A DNA stretch of 60,000 nt from Phoronis australis (taxonomy: Eukaryota; Phoronida; Phoronidae), in assembly GCA_002633005.1 (NCBI GenBank), contig NMRA01000512.1, positions 134,142 to 194,141 of the forward strand. Direction: 5' to 3'. The number at the start of each line of letters is the position of its first letter. Position 1 is the first letter of the stretch. The translations under genes and the position numbers were made by a program. Of the stretch, positions 20,160 to 32,500 are shown one piece after another. The notes under the pieces are model-generated. The model did no database searches and was not told the origin of the DNA. It was given only the letters and a program-made list of their open reading frames with translations.

Positions 20160-22711
20160 GATTTCATTTACTTTTGTGCTAGTGTGACCAACTTTCTCAA
20201 AGTTAAACAACAATGGGATGAATAAGATATCCTGTTTACCCATCCAAACGGGTTTTCCTACACACTTTTGTCGCCCAGTCAGATGTAGCATTTAGCTGGA
20301 GCTTTATTTTCAGCAAATTGCCATCATGACAAAGCAATTAAATGATTTTTTAAAAACAAATCATACCAAATAAACTTTGTTTTTATGTTAGTTTCACTTG
20401 AGTATGGCCTTCAAGCTATTTTGAATGCTGCTTTGTCGGTCACAAATTAATGGACAACTCCAAAGTAAGAAACACGCAAAACTTTGAGCCAAAGCCCAGA
20501 CCAATGAGCTCAATATCAAAAACAGTATAACTCCAGAAAACAATAAGTTTTGATTTTATTGATTTCATGTCACAAAAATCAAATAGCTTGCTACTGTGTG
20601 GAGCAAAATGTGCCAAGGTAATAGTCATCTTACCAAAACTGCTCTATATTGCCTTACCGACTACATTCACTGAGCTCGTCAACAGTGAATAGTTGGCAAG
20701 TTGCACTTAAAACAATGTAATAAAACTCAATGGTATAACCCAAAACAAGGGAATTGACATTTATTGGTCCTGAATAAAACAAGGTGTAAAAAACAAACAT
20801 TAGATACAAAAGTTTGCTGTTTTACAGACTTCAGTAGACAGTAGAACTTACTTAACATTGGCTACTGAGGTCTAACAAGGGTTGAACAAGTGCAGCATAT
20901 TAATGACCTCTGTCTACTCCTTTATCATGTTTAATAATTAACATCCACCATGAATCCCCCATGAGAGCTTTCTTGTTTTGGGGTTCTCCTATCTTTTGCA
21001 CTTGATATATGACGATCGATAGATTATTTATGAAGCTTGGCCATAAATACAGAATAATGCAGACTCTGTCCGAGGCCAATCACATGCACGGTCTTGTATT
21101 ACGCCATAAGTAAAATGGTTCAAGTTTGAAGTTGCCCCATTAATGAATCAAAACAATTGAGGGCATTAGTGACGAACCTGCATAGAGTACAAGCCAGAAG
21201 TATTTGGATGAAATGACCAGGAATTTTCCGTAATGACGGCTGGGCAGCAACTGAATTCATCGTCAGAGAGGGCTTCTCTCAACTGAAAATGAAGGGGAAT
21301 TTACAGTTTTGACGTCCTAATACTTATTGCCTGTAATTTTTGTTGTAGAATTGACCATCATGACGCGAAAACGGCATTTTGTCCAATTGATTTTGTCTTG
21401 CACTGTATATCGGTCTTGTACTGTACATCTGTCTTGTCTAAGTTTTACATATAGTGCACAACGGGGTCCAGTATTTTATTTTTAATTAGTATAAGATAAG
21501 TGTGACAAGGAGTGTGATTGGAGATCCAACTCCCTCTGTGGGCCCAAGGTGAAACATTCACCTAGAATACGCACCAATGATCTAGAGCTTTTGGCTAACT
21601 TATATGATATTGAATTCGGCAAGAACTCGTATAGCCTCGTTCCAGCCTCCAGCGAATAGTCAACTAAGTGTGAGGCAGAAATACACTCGTCTTGACTGCA
21701 TTTACGTCCTTCATATTTGGAAAGTCACTTAATACATTTCAAAAGAAGCTGTAGGGAATATAATAAACGCGATTTGTTTGTTTGTTATTTTGTTTGTTAT
21801 TTTGTTCTTATTCTGTAGCCAATGAATTATTCTGAGTATTCTATAAGCAATAAAATACGATAATGCAAATAAAGTGTATAGTCTGAAGGATAAGATTTGT
21901 TTGCGTCATTTTTGTGCACCAAGACCAGTGTAGTGCCTGACATCAACCTGGACCTAAAAGTAAAATAACAAGAATTTCTATGACGAGGGGACCAATCTGC
22001 ACTGATCATATTGCTTAGTAACAAACTGGGTTTTTTCAAACCCAGTAACCACAAGGGTTAACTCCACACCACTCCAAAACGATCCCTTACCACTGCAAGA
22101 GCAAGGAGAACTGCTTAACACCTCAGACCATGTAGTTATATCTCCATCTAGTGTCAGGGCTAAGAACCAACTTATTCTTTACATTATCTAGTACCTTCAT
22201 GCTATACTCCGTTCGATATACAATTATCATAACCTACTATCTCCATCAGCGCTGAGAACCACACAGACAATCTACTGCTTTCAAACAACACTGTATTCAG
22301 TGCTCATTTATTATCAATCCAGAAGTGACCTCCAATACCATCTAAATGGAAAAACAGGAAAATCAATGTTCAATTCTAACGCTGATGTTTTGCAAAACAA
22401 CATCGCTTTAAAGCAAACAATTACAATACATTTGCCTACTGCAATGTATTTCGAAAGGTGGACAACAAATTAACTAATTTTTCTGATCAACACATGGTTT
22501 TCACATCATCATAAATACCAATGGGATACACCAAGACAACATCAACAATAAAAACGCACAGTATGAGTCTATACCCACACACAAACACACACACAATTAA
22601 CAACCATGCCTTCGACACCTTTGCTGACACCCTGAGATTTCAACACTGTGACATCCGTCTTCAGTCAGACAGCTGCCAGCAATACTGACTCCGCCCAACA
22701 ACACCTATTGG
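20160..22711. other. intergenic between convergent MED22 and SMYD3-like genes
   Basis: No gene is recognised. It includes the presumed 3' UTR of the minus-strand gene; a minus-strand AATAAA at about 22309 lies 400 nt past its stop. Otherwise it is AT-rich with short poly-T and TTTGT runs near 21780. Confidence 0.5.
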
Positions 22712-25700
22712 TCAATTTTCGCCAATGACTGGCAGGTCCAGCTCAGCTGAACACTGGTCCATGAGCTGTTTAAGATCTTTGTACAGGCTGTGTGTGATCC
22801 CATGTGTGACACGAAGTACAGCTTCACTCTGCAATTCAAAGTATGGGGTAAACTATAGCTATGATTCTTCACCATAAAACAAAACATAGCAGACATTTAG
22901 TGGAATTTCATTCCAATAAATTTCAAAACAAAATGTCACTTTTTACTTCATGGTTTGTAAAATAGCATGTCAGTGGAACAAGCCTTCCTCCTCATCTGCC
23001 AATCATTTTCCTGCCACGCTCCTTTCCCCACCCATACCCAATACCCATTCAACACCAACAATGGTCAACCTATCCAAAAGTCCCGCTACTTAGACTGAGA
23101 TTATTGACATGGATTTCAATGCCAAAGAAAGTGTGGCAATTACTATAAAAGATGAACTTGAATTTTAAAGCCATGGCTTAGCACAACAAAAGCATCAACA
23201 CGAGCAAAGCACAGCGTAGAAATGCACCCACAACTCCATCGCATGTGGTATGATTCTAGTGTTTATCAGTAAGATAAAAATTCCACTAGATGGCATACAA
23301 TATGTCGAACCCATATGAATAGTGAATGGGACGGCATCTCAGTCTCCCAAATAGAAATCGGATAAATTTCACGAATTTACTTCAGCAAACTCCAAAAATA
23401 CACAGGCAAACATAAAAATTCAAATTGCCACTAGGAGGTGCATAGGTATGAATCCATCCAACTGTTTTCAAGCTAATAGGAACAGACATGCCAAGGTCCC
23501 CAAAGATCCTGCAAGGTGCTCAGGAGTTATACAGCATGCTGAATATGCAAAAATGCCACTAGGGGGCACACAGTAGTTGAACCCCTTCCAAGAATATACA
23601 TCAGTCATGTAAATAGGAACACATGAACTCAGAATCCTCTTAGTGGTAGAGGCGAACAGCAAGCATCAGCTCAAAAATAATTAAAATGGCCGATAGTTGG
23701 CACAGAATTAGTTGAATCCGTCCCAAAATGCAATGGCGCTGCCATCTCCAAATTTTATACAAATTCGTCAAGGAACTCTGCAGATACCAACAGACAAACG
23801 TAAAAAATAAAATTTCCAATAGGGGGCACACCGGAAGTCGGATCGGTACAAAAAAGGCACAAGAAATGCGGATAAACCCCATTGTTAACAGGTACAAGCT
23901 CCAAACTGAATGACTGATTGCAGAAAATCTCATCATCCACATCTGAAGGAAGCAGAAACAACGTTAAGTGTACTTTGCTGAGATTCTAATTATCTCCACG
24001 TTTCAGTGAGCTGATGAACTGACCTCTTTAAAAGACTGAGCAGCACTCTTTAGTTTCTGGAGGTAGAGTTGAAGTTTACCAATCTTCATCAGTTGTATCC
24101 CAATGTGTGGATGACAGTCAGATGGGTAGAGTCGCCTGAAGACAAAAGAGACACCCATAACAACCCATAGAATACACTGAACCTAACTAAAATACTGTAT
24201 CTATGACAAATTTTCATTTTTTCACTAACTGCCAACATTATTTTATTGCATTTTCAAAGCTTGTTACAAATACTCCATTTCACCAACAATTTTTCAAGTT
24301 TGAGACGGATCTAGTGTGAGTAAAGCCAAAGATATCAGCAGAATTTTTGTTGAAACATTTGGCAAAAAATAGCTCAGTTTCTCTTCACATCGGATGCTTA
24401 ACAGGTGAAGAAATATTGTGGGTCACTCATACAAAGTCAATCGTAAAAAGCTTCATGTGCACAAGATTCCACAGTCCTGCCACAGGGGGGCGCTTCCACG
24501 ATCATGCTCTAAACAGCATTTACGAAGACATGACAATGATTACTTTTCTAACTCCTATAAACCCACAGCAGATTTTAATAATTTTGTTAACGAATGCATC
24601 TAGAGCAGATTCACTTAGCTTTAACCGGCCCCCTGTTATTAAGACTACGCACTTTTATGAAAACGATTTATAATTGTTACTTTAATTAGAAGTTATTCTG
24701 AACTTGGAAAGAATTGACAATTCGTTATTGCTTGAAACCAGACTCCATATGCATTGGCGGATCCAGGGGGTCAAGGGGATCAGGATACCCTTTCTCTCTT
24801 GATTTTAGCTATGAAATGCAGATTAAAGCCACCTTAAAACATCCCGACACTCATAACAAATCATCATCATCAGCTATGATAGCTCAATCAACACTTACGC
24901 AACGTCATGGAAATGTCAAAATATTATTGGTAATTTAAAACAAGAAACTAGAAACTTTCTGATTTAAAATTTCACCTATTTTTGATAAAGATAGATTTCA
25001 TCAACTTTCTTCTGAAGATGTCTTTACGTGACAGATCATTGTATGCTGTGAATTTCTAGTTAAAACAAATTGTTGAGGCTAAGACTGAGTAAAAAATAAT
25101 TCAGACTCATGCAACTGACGCAACTGACATTCAATTATTACAATGAAACACGACAGACGAGTGCATTTCTTTTTTAATCAAAATACATTTGATTTCCCTT
25201 GGGTAAAAACCATCACCTCTAAGAAGATAACTTTTCAACACATTTGATCAAAGTGTAAAATAACATAAAAAACTCACTTCTCCAGAAACTGTAAACAATA
25301 TCCATGAGAAAGAGAAATGCTAAATAACATGTAATTTTCACCTGTTGGCATTTCAGGGAAACCATTTTCTGTATTCAGTATCATGCTAAATCAAAACTGG
25401 TAAGAAAATGTTGCCATCAGGAATAACAACAGGACATGTTTTACTGAAAATAGTTTCAATGTCACAACACTAAATTTGGCAATCTAGAGACCTCAGGGCT
25501 TGGAATGGCTAATGACAAAATAGAGGAAAATTTTCCAGGTGATGGATCGCTCCGCAAATGTGTGCTTGAGTGACAGAAATATTTATGTGTGGTAAAATTT
25601 AACTGAAAAAAATGTTTTTGCATGAACAAAATATTGATGAAAAGAGACGAAAAAAGAGGAAACTAGAAATCAAATAAGTGGAAATCGAAACCAAAAAAGA

Positions 25701-28700
25701 GAAAATCCTCTTAAAGCAGGAAGATTCCATTAGCCCTGAGATCTGTGGTTCCATTCCCAGTAGGGGTTCCTGATTTTTCTGTTTTTATTACTAAATTCAA
25801 GCGTCACTAACTTGTAGGGTTCCACGGTCTTCAGTCCATGTAATAACGCTTCATCCCACATCTGTAGATCTATACAAGCATCAAACACTTTGTCTAACGT
25901 TCTCACTCTAAGCACGTTCATATCATGTAGAATGTCTTGCTCCGCCAGCAGGTCTTTACTCATGGATAGGATCTCATCTGCACCTGTACACAAACATAAT
26001 AATAAAAATAACGTACAAAGATTGTTAATGCAGAGAATGGATTCGTGTTTGATAGCCACAATTCATCATATCTCAAAATTTTCATAAAGTCACAGCTTTT
26101 GGCCCTTTTTGCATGTACAAGACGTATCAACTTTTGCTTGCTTCACTCATGCATGACAAACAATCTTTGTCAGTGATAACGACAAATTTTACTATTCATG
26201 AAAAAAGTAATCACCACTTGATGCAACATAAAATAAATGTATATCCAACAAAACTGTCAGAATAAATATTGATTAAGTAATTAGTAAGAATAGATCCATT
26301 TTAAGTTGCCCAAAATTTGTGCATAAATTATGTACTTCTAAATCATGGGGTCAAACTTGTTGACATGTACTTTAACGTCAAAATCTATTTTCAAATGGTG
26401 TTTACAACTTTGGGTTCTAGGGTCAAAGTACTCTCGAGATTCTAGAAAATTCTGAGAACAAACTGTAACAGCCAATGATAAAAAGATATTCAGATGCGCA
26501 ATAGTAGTTAAAGCATAAAGACTTGCTACAGTGTACAGATGAAATTGTACGACAGAGCCATCTCGTGGAAGATTCTAGAAAGGATCTTAGCAAGGGCAAG
26601 GGTAAATGAACAGGAAGTTAACTAAGAGCTTGTCACTTGCATCGTGGGTAGTAAGATACTACCTGAAGTGTTGCGTAACCAGCCATAGACTGTAACCAGC
26701 AAGAATCGTGTGTAGAAGAAATTGCCTGCAAGTGTTGCATCACCAGAGACGGTGACCAGCAAGTACACAGTCGCTATACAGTGCGTGTAGTTCAAAGATT
26801 CATCAACAGGACAATCATACAACAAGTGGAAAGTCCTAGCTTGGATAGCAGATAAGACATTTGATTATTTTGGTTGATTGATTGAAGTAATCTTTAAAGA
26901 GGGCGCTATCATAGTTACTCTTCTTTGTAGTTGATTACTTAAGTAACAACAGGTTCCACTTGTCTAATTAGGGCTTATCATATAATAAATTAGTTACAGA
27001 CAAAAAATCTTCTTTAGCAAGTATGCTATTGGTGGTATTCTTTTTATTAATGACCTACTTGATGAAAATAACAGGTTTTACTCATTTACTGAATTTAAAA
27101 AGATCTCGAATATATCTACACACCTTTTGGAATATTGCTCTCTGATTGAGTGTATTAGGTCATTCCTGAGGAGAACACCATTAAAAACGCAGTTAATTAA
27201 GATACATGGACCAATAATACCTTTTAATATCCGTAATTTTTTAAACTGCGCGTCAATATGTAAAATGGTATATGGAATTGTTTGCCAAAACAAAATTTTG
27301 CCAATTGCCCAAAAAAGATTTCAAGAAAAATGTTACAACTTTCGAAGTGATGACTGGAAAAAATTTGTCTTTTAAAACTATACTTATGATTTCAAGTTAT
27401 GTACACTACAGTTTAAACTATTACATAGAATAATTACAACGAACTCTTTTCTTAAAAAAGTTAACTTGGTGGACTCTGACGTATGTACTTTCTGCCATTC
27501 ACAAAGTGAAACAGCAGATCACATACTTTTCGAATGCAATAATATAAAAATATTGATAGAAGAATTAAGCAGTTGGATGTTGTTGGTAAAATGTATAAAT
27601 ATGGTGATTGACAAAAAACTATGATTTTTGGCATGCTCATAAGTAATGAAAATAAAGTTTTAAATTGGATACTTTTGCAATCAAAACATTTTATTTACGT
27701 AATTATCTAGGTGTAAAAAAATAATCCCCAGTTTTTGTCATTTCGTTAAGATATTAGAAAGAGAATTTTATATTCAAAGAAGAATTTCATTAATGGTAAT
27801 TTAGATGAATACCATACAACCTGGAGAAACCTGTTAGCCATAACTTTTGCATGACATCCTACTAAAAGTGGGTGGGTATGTTGAGGGGGGCGGGTGCGTG
27901 TGAGTGTGTGTGCGTGTGTGCATGTTAAGAGTGAGAATGGGTTGGGTTTTTTTCTCTTACATGTCTTTGTAATGCCGTTTTGTGTAATAATAAAAAAGTT
28001 GACGATGACTGTACTAGACTCTACTGGCGTAAGAGTACTGGGCATCAACTGGGACACCCAAGCAGACAGCATTAATCTAGTGAACCATGACCTTGATTTC
28101 TGACCACTGTAACACATGCAGTATTGCCAGAACAGCAGCTAAGGGCTTCTTAAGAGCTTCTTCTTGGACTGTGTTAGCCCAGTGACCTTTGTGCCAAATT
28201 ATTCATTGAAAAACTATGGGCTGGAAAGTGTGAGTGGGCTGAACCCCTATGAGGTACATTACATAATACCCCTGTCCAGTACCTTAGATAACAACCTTGC
28301 CCAGGACATTGCATAACCAGTGAGATTGCAGCAGATCTTCCCAGGCAATATTTTCCTGGTAACCCTTGTGTGAACAATGTCAACCAACATGTATTCTGTG
28401 ACGCTGGTGCCAAGGCATTCAGCACTGTGGCCTATCTACCAGTCGCTCTAGGATTTCATCAAGCAAGAATAGTTGTGTCTAAGTGCAGAGCATCACACCG
28501 CGAGTGTAACCATACATTACCACATTACAACAGCTATTGGAAGCTTTAATTGGTTCACGCCTACTTCAATATACTGATCCTCATTAGCAAATGTAATCTG
28601 TGAGTGGACAGTGTCTTTCTGTGGACAGCCAGTGTCTTTCTGTGGACAGCCAGTGTCTTTCTGTGGACAGCCAGTGTCTTTCTGTGGACAGCCAGTGTCT

Positions 28701-31700
28701 TTCTGTGGACAGCCAGTGTCTTTCTGTGGACAGCCAGACTATATAACTGGCAACTGTAGTCTAAGAAAAACTGCCTGTATTTGTTCGCAGCCATGTAACT
28801 GAAATTCACGCCCTGAAAGCCCGCGCCAAATAAATGTAATGTCCACAAAATAGTAACCTAGCAGATCTTCTAACCAGGGGCGTTGTGTTTAAGACAATTG
28901 AGCGGCCCCCTAATGGCGTCCCATAGTTCCCATTCAACAATGGCCACCCCAGTCGCTACCCAGATGTATTACCAGCAGTAAATCACAATAGCAACCAAGA
29001 CCCCATGCCTGACAACCAGCCCAGTGGCAACAAAATCATGGAGAATGAAGGGTACTCCACCCTCCGTCGATTGTTTCGTGTCATCACATGGATAAACAGG
29101 TTTCCAAGCCGGTGCAAAAACCCAACCTCAGCCGTTTCAGATGCTTTAACTGCACAAGGGCCAAATTCTGTGAAACGTCAGTGGATTTTGACTACACAAC
29201 ATTAGATCTAACACAGAACATCAAACACATCATACAGCCCAGAAACAAAATCCTGTGGTGCCACCTATCAGTTATAACGATTTGTTAAATCACTGTAGTT
29301 TAGTCTCATTTTTGTCAATATACCAACATCAAGTGTCTGCTTCAATATAGTATTTTATTCGATTATAATTGTGTGTTTCCGATTCCTACAATCCCACTTC
29401 AGTTGAAGTTATTTCTTCAAGATGGCCAATTACTCAACCTAGGAAGAATTCATAACGCCAATCTACAAACCACAAGAAGTTTCCCATCCTGTCACCATGC
29501 GCCCACAGGTTCACATAAGTGGTCATCAGAGATGCACACGTCACTTGTGTCAACATGACCATCACATACTTACGTCAGCACTACTGGATTCCGAGAATCC
29601 GACAAGGCATTAACGCTGTCATTCGATTGCGTGTATCGTGTCGCAGAGTGGCTGGCCAACCGTATTCACAACCAGCCACGCCCCCACTGCCTGCTGACCA
29701 TGTGCCAGATGGACACCTTTTAATGAGATCTCTCAGGTAATGATAACACTGGCCATCTGTTCATCAAGTACCCATCAGACAATAACAACACAGTTTTTGA
29801 TGTGTGATTACTCCTGTTGGTGTCTGACTTTACTTTGACATCCTTTATCCGAGCCTTTTGTCAGCCATTTGTCGCTTTGCAAGCCGACACTCCATGATAC
29901 CAGATGTTATGATTTCTGACAATGCCACCAATTTTGTTGGGGTTCCAGCAGATGTTATTAGTTTTTTAATTCATATTCAACATTTCTTCACAGTTCAACA
30001 GGTTACGAGGAAATTCATTCTGTGCTGCACACCACGGCTCCGTGTTTTTTTGGAGCGTCTCATCGGAATTACTCACCCTTGCTCAATAAGATTCTCAGTC
30101 GATCGCAGGTGACATTTAACCAAAACCACGTACAAATCTCACAGAATGCGAGTGTATTCAAAATGATCGCACCCTCGCATTTGTGTCTGGCTATGACGAG
30201 GAATTCCCAAACCATTCACTCCATAACCGCGACATAACCATATTTGACCCTCTGCTAAAATTTGGTCTCAATCTGGCAGAACCAACCATCCTGTAATCTA
30301 CCCGCTCGAAACAATTGTCGACTGCGTTCAAGATCCTCCACCACCACAACAGGCAGCTCTCCAGGCTTGTGGCAATATACAGCGTTGGACAAATGACTGA
30401 TTTGAATACAATATTTAGATTTTCATAATATGCACATTTTTTACATGTTTATAACTTATAACTCTCATGTCCATTATTCTTACGCATAACTCAATTTCTA
30501 ATTAGTTCTAGTATTATACTGTTCATTTATTGAGTACTCCTTATTTTTAACAGACATTTCTTGAGCCAGTTTTGTGAACAGCAACTACTTGTTTTTTTAA
30601 TTCGCCTACTTTTACGCATAATGTGTTGCTGTATTTAAGTCTCATTTTAATTGTAGTCATCACATTAAATAACTTTCATTTGTTGTCTACTCCTATCTTA
30701 TCAAACTGGATTTATTTAGAAATTCTTCCTGTTCCTAGAACTGTTTGTGAACATTGTTATCCCTTACACATATGTCTAATTGGTTGACTTGTAGCCTTGT
30801 TCAGTTCTTTTCCAGGGCACTCTGTTTCATGGCCTGCAGGTTGTTACAAAAGAACCAGAAAACCTCAGCCTCGCTGGTTCTATCCGTTCAAACGAACCAC
30901 CTTTAAGCACGTAGTCGAACGGCATTTGCCCCTCTGCCACAACAGCATTATATGCATACGGTCATACATAGTGGTGGTCAAGTAGTCAAGTCACAGAACT
31001 ACATATATCACATAGTAGTGGTCAAGTCACAGAACTACATATATCACATAGTAGTGGTCAAGTAGTCAAGTCACAGAACTACATATATCCCATAGTAGTG
31101 GTCAAGTCACAGTCATATATAATAGTATAGTGGTGCTACTGTAAAACGCCACCTATTGGACACAAAATGACCTACAAGTGAAATCTGATTTCATCCTTAT
31201 TCCATAAAACATAATTATATAGTACAAATTAAATTGAATGTTATTCCACGTTGATATTTGGTTCCAAAACTACCATCAGTTTTGACAAAATGTAGGCATC
31301 TACGGCAATGTTAGAGGCCCTTGAAAATGAAAATAAGGCATTTTGGGGGGCTACTTTTAACCTAAATTGATGATATTTCACAGAAGTATAGGGGTGGATT
31401 ATTACATTTCGAGCACCTGTGACTCACATTCAGGCAATACTTAAAGAAGCGATATGACACCGCCAGTGTCAGTAACTTAACTGATGGCTTTCTAAGTCAA
31501 CAAAAAGATTTATCACAATGTCAACACGACTTTGTTGGTGCAATCGCAAACCAATAACCGAGCTATACAGAAAAACCGCACTCAACCAACACAGCGCGTT
31601 GCATTTCAACTCACTCGAATCATTTCTTTTCTTTGACGCCTCAATCTTATTCAACGTCTTCATAGAATAGTCAATCACTTTGTTTCTCTTCAGCTTATAG

Positions 31701-31752
31701 TCTTCCTCGAATTGATCGAATCCACAATCTTCGCAAGGCTGCAAGTCTGCAC
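22712..31752 (-). CDS. SMYD3: SMYD3-like lysine methyltransferase, last four exons only
   Basis: SMYD3 is a SET/MYND-domain lysine methyltransferase with a helical TPR-like C-terminal domain; only the C-terminal part is visible. The exons in transcript order are 31615-31752, 25812-25983, 24025-24137 and 22712-22828, with compatible phases and stop at 22712-22714. Key stretches are the segment with KVFDACIDLQMWDEALLHGL then KTVEPYK, next HIGIQLMKIGKLQLYLQKLK, and LRVTHGITHSLYKDL near the end. They match the human SMYD3 pattern of a DACINLG-EEAL helix, EPYR, GVQVMKVGKLQL and LRVTHG-like motifs better than SMYD2. The first visible exon contains a CEDC motif of unclear role. The MYND and SET exons, with LNHSCDPN-like motifs, were not found to the right. 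They may lie beyond 60 kb, with the channel gene then nested in an intron, or be lost. Confidence 0.82.
23280..23840. repeat. degenerate tandem repeat, unit about 135 bp, with CTCF-like cores
   Basis: About five diverged units lie in a SMYD3 intron. Each carries a core such as TTCCACTAGATGGCA, TTGCCACTAGGAGGTGCA, ATGCCACTAGGGGGCACA or TTCCAATAGGGGGCACA, followed by GTAGTTGAACCC-like sequence. A single relative is at about 36860-36980 (TGCCACTAAGAGGCGCC). Confidence 0.7.
25497..25560 (+). mobile_element. fragment of the CAGGGCTTGGAAT element family
   Basis: It starts CAGGGCTTGGAAT and continues with AATGACAAAA, as at 6587. The right end was not found. It lies in a SMYD3 intron. Confidence 0.5.
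26990..27840 (+). mobile_element. 3' end of a LINE (non-LTR retrotransposon), broken
   Basis: The reading frame resembles the C-terminal part of LINE ORF2. It has a NDLLDEN-like segment followed by FYSFTEFKK, then LQFKLLHRIITTNSFL and a zinc-binding CTFC...ETADHILFEC motif (zf-RVT type). At least one stop codon (about 27373) and one frame change near 27600 interrupt it. No reverse transcriptase catalytic core is present. It lies in the large SMYD3 intron, on the opposite strand. Confidence 0.82.
28610..28735. repeat. 21-bp minisatellite, six nearly identical copies
   Basis: The unit AGTGTCTTTCTGTGGACAGCC is repeated six times with no or almost no changes, so the array is recent. It lies directly upstream of the BEL/Pao remnant. 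Open frames on both strands are products of the repeat. Confidence 0.97.
28865..30300 (+). mobile_element. BEL/Pao-type LTR retrotransposon remnant (pol, integrase part)
   Basis: Frame-shifted pieces follow the order of BEL/Pao pol. First is a segment resembling the region before the integrase (STLRRLFRVITWINRF). Then come GRIHNA and a LRQHYWIPRIRQGI segment with following Cys residues (zinc-binding region), VAGQPYSQPATPPLPADHV and a core-like FASRHSMIPDVMISDNATNF. Several frame changes and stops break it, and no LTRs were found. It is inactive and sits in the SMYD3 intron in antisense. Confidence 0.83.
30968..31115. repeat. tandem repeat, three to four copies
   Basis: Units are built from TAGTGGTCAAGTAGTCAAG and CACAGAACTACATATATCAC, with some units lacking one AGTCAAGT block. 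It lies about 500 nt from the SMYD3 exon at 31615. Confidence 0.9.
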
Positions 31753-32034
31753 CTGAAACAAGATAATTGAAATCACTAATTGATGTAACTATTTTGTTGT
31801 TGACTTGAGGCTGTAACACATGTGTACAAACACACACATGATAAAGAAGATGTTGCATTTTCCTTACGGCTACTAAAGAAATCAATACACCTTCAAAGGG
31901 AAACCAACACCTGTTTGATAGTTCAAAAAATGACACGGAGGTACAATCGCAAACAATAAGTGATATCAAACCAAACTATACCTTCGAGACTGAATGACTA
32001 TGAAAAGTTTGGGCCGTAACAAGAACTGTGTTTT

Positions 32035-32500
32035 AAGGTTATGTAAGGCCAAATAAAAATGTCCAAATTTGGCCAACTTCGGGACAAAGTATCTCAGAAA
32101 TGGCTGATCGTATTCATATGAAACCTTCGGATAGTGTGCTTAATATGCACTGTTCTCTACACCTGTTAGAAGTTGTTTTTAAAACCTTCCATTTTCAGCA
32201 TGAGGGGCCAGAAAAAAAGGACTTATTTAGTTTTCATGACAAAAAAAAATTAAAAGTTGCATAAAACGAAAATGAAATCATTTAGAAATCATTGTCTAAC
32301 AGCAATGTGTAAGATTTCATCTTGAACATTTATAAAAAAATGTTATTCATACTCTGTCTATTGTTTTGCTGTCAACGCACCTTTCATTCTTTTGTTAATT
32401 TTTTACTAAAAAACCCAATCAATGGCAGACTGGTGAAAAATCAAAATCCCATTACACAGGGTTTGTGCTTTCAGTAAATATTACACATCCTGAGTTAAGA
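32035..32500 (+). repeat. unnamed interspersed repeat, best copy
   Basis: It begins near AAGGTTATGTAAGGCCAAAT and includes TATCTCAGAAATGGCTGATC, an A-rich middle and CCTTTCATTCTTTTGTTAATTT. Diverged copies are at about 15600-15860 (+), 43880-44260 (+) and 51700-52185 (-). No coding capacity or terminal repeats were recognised. Confidence 0.55.

Larger units (their letters stand above)
18571..20160 (+). other. probable MED22 3' UTR
   Basis: This non-coding stretch follows the MED22 stop. The first strong poly(A) signal with a suitable setting is AATAAA at 20142-20147; another AATAAA lies near 19431. It contains a pure (CTG)n tract at 19828-19868. The UTR length is inferred. Confidence 0.5.

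Noticed and set aside
25726-25775. tRNA-like sequence with GGTTCCATTCCC
   Set aside because: It has no matching A box and no cloverleaf.
28561-28848. Repeat protein frames on both strands
   Set aside because: They come from the six-copy 21-bp minisatellite.
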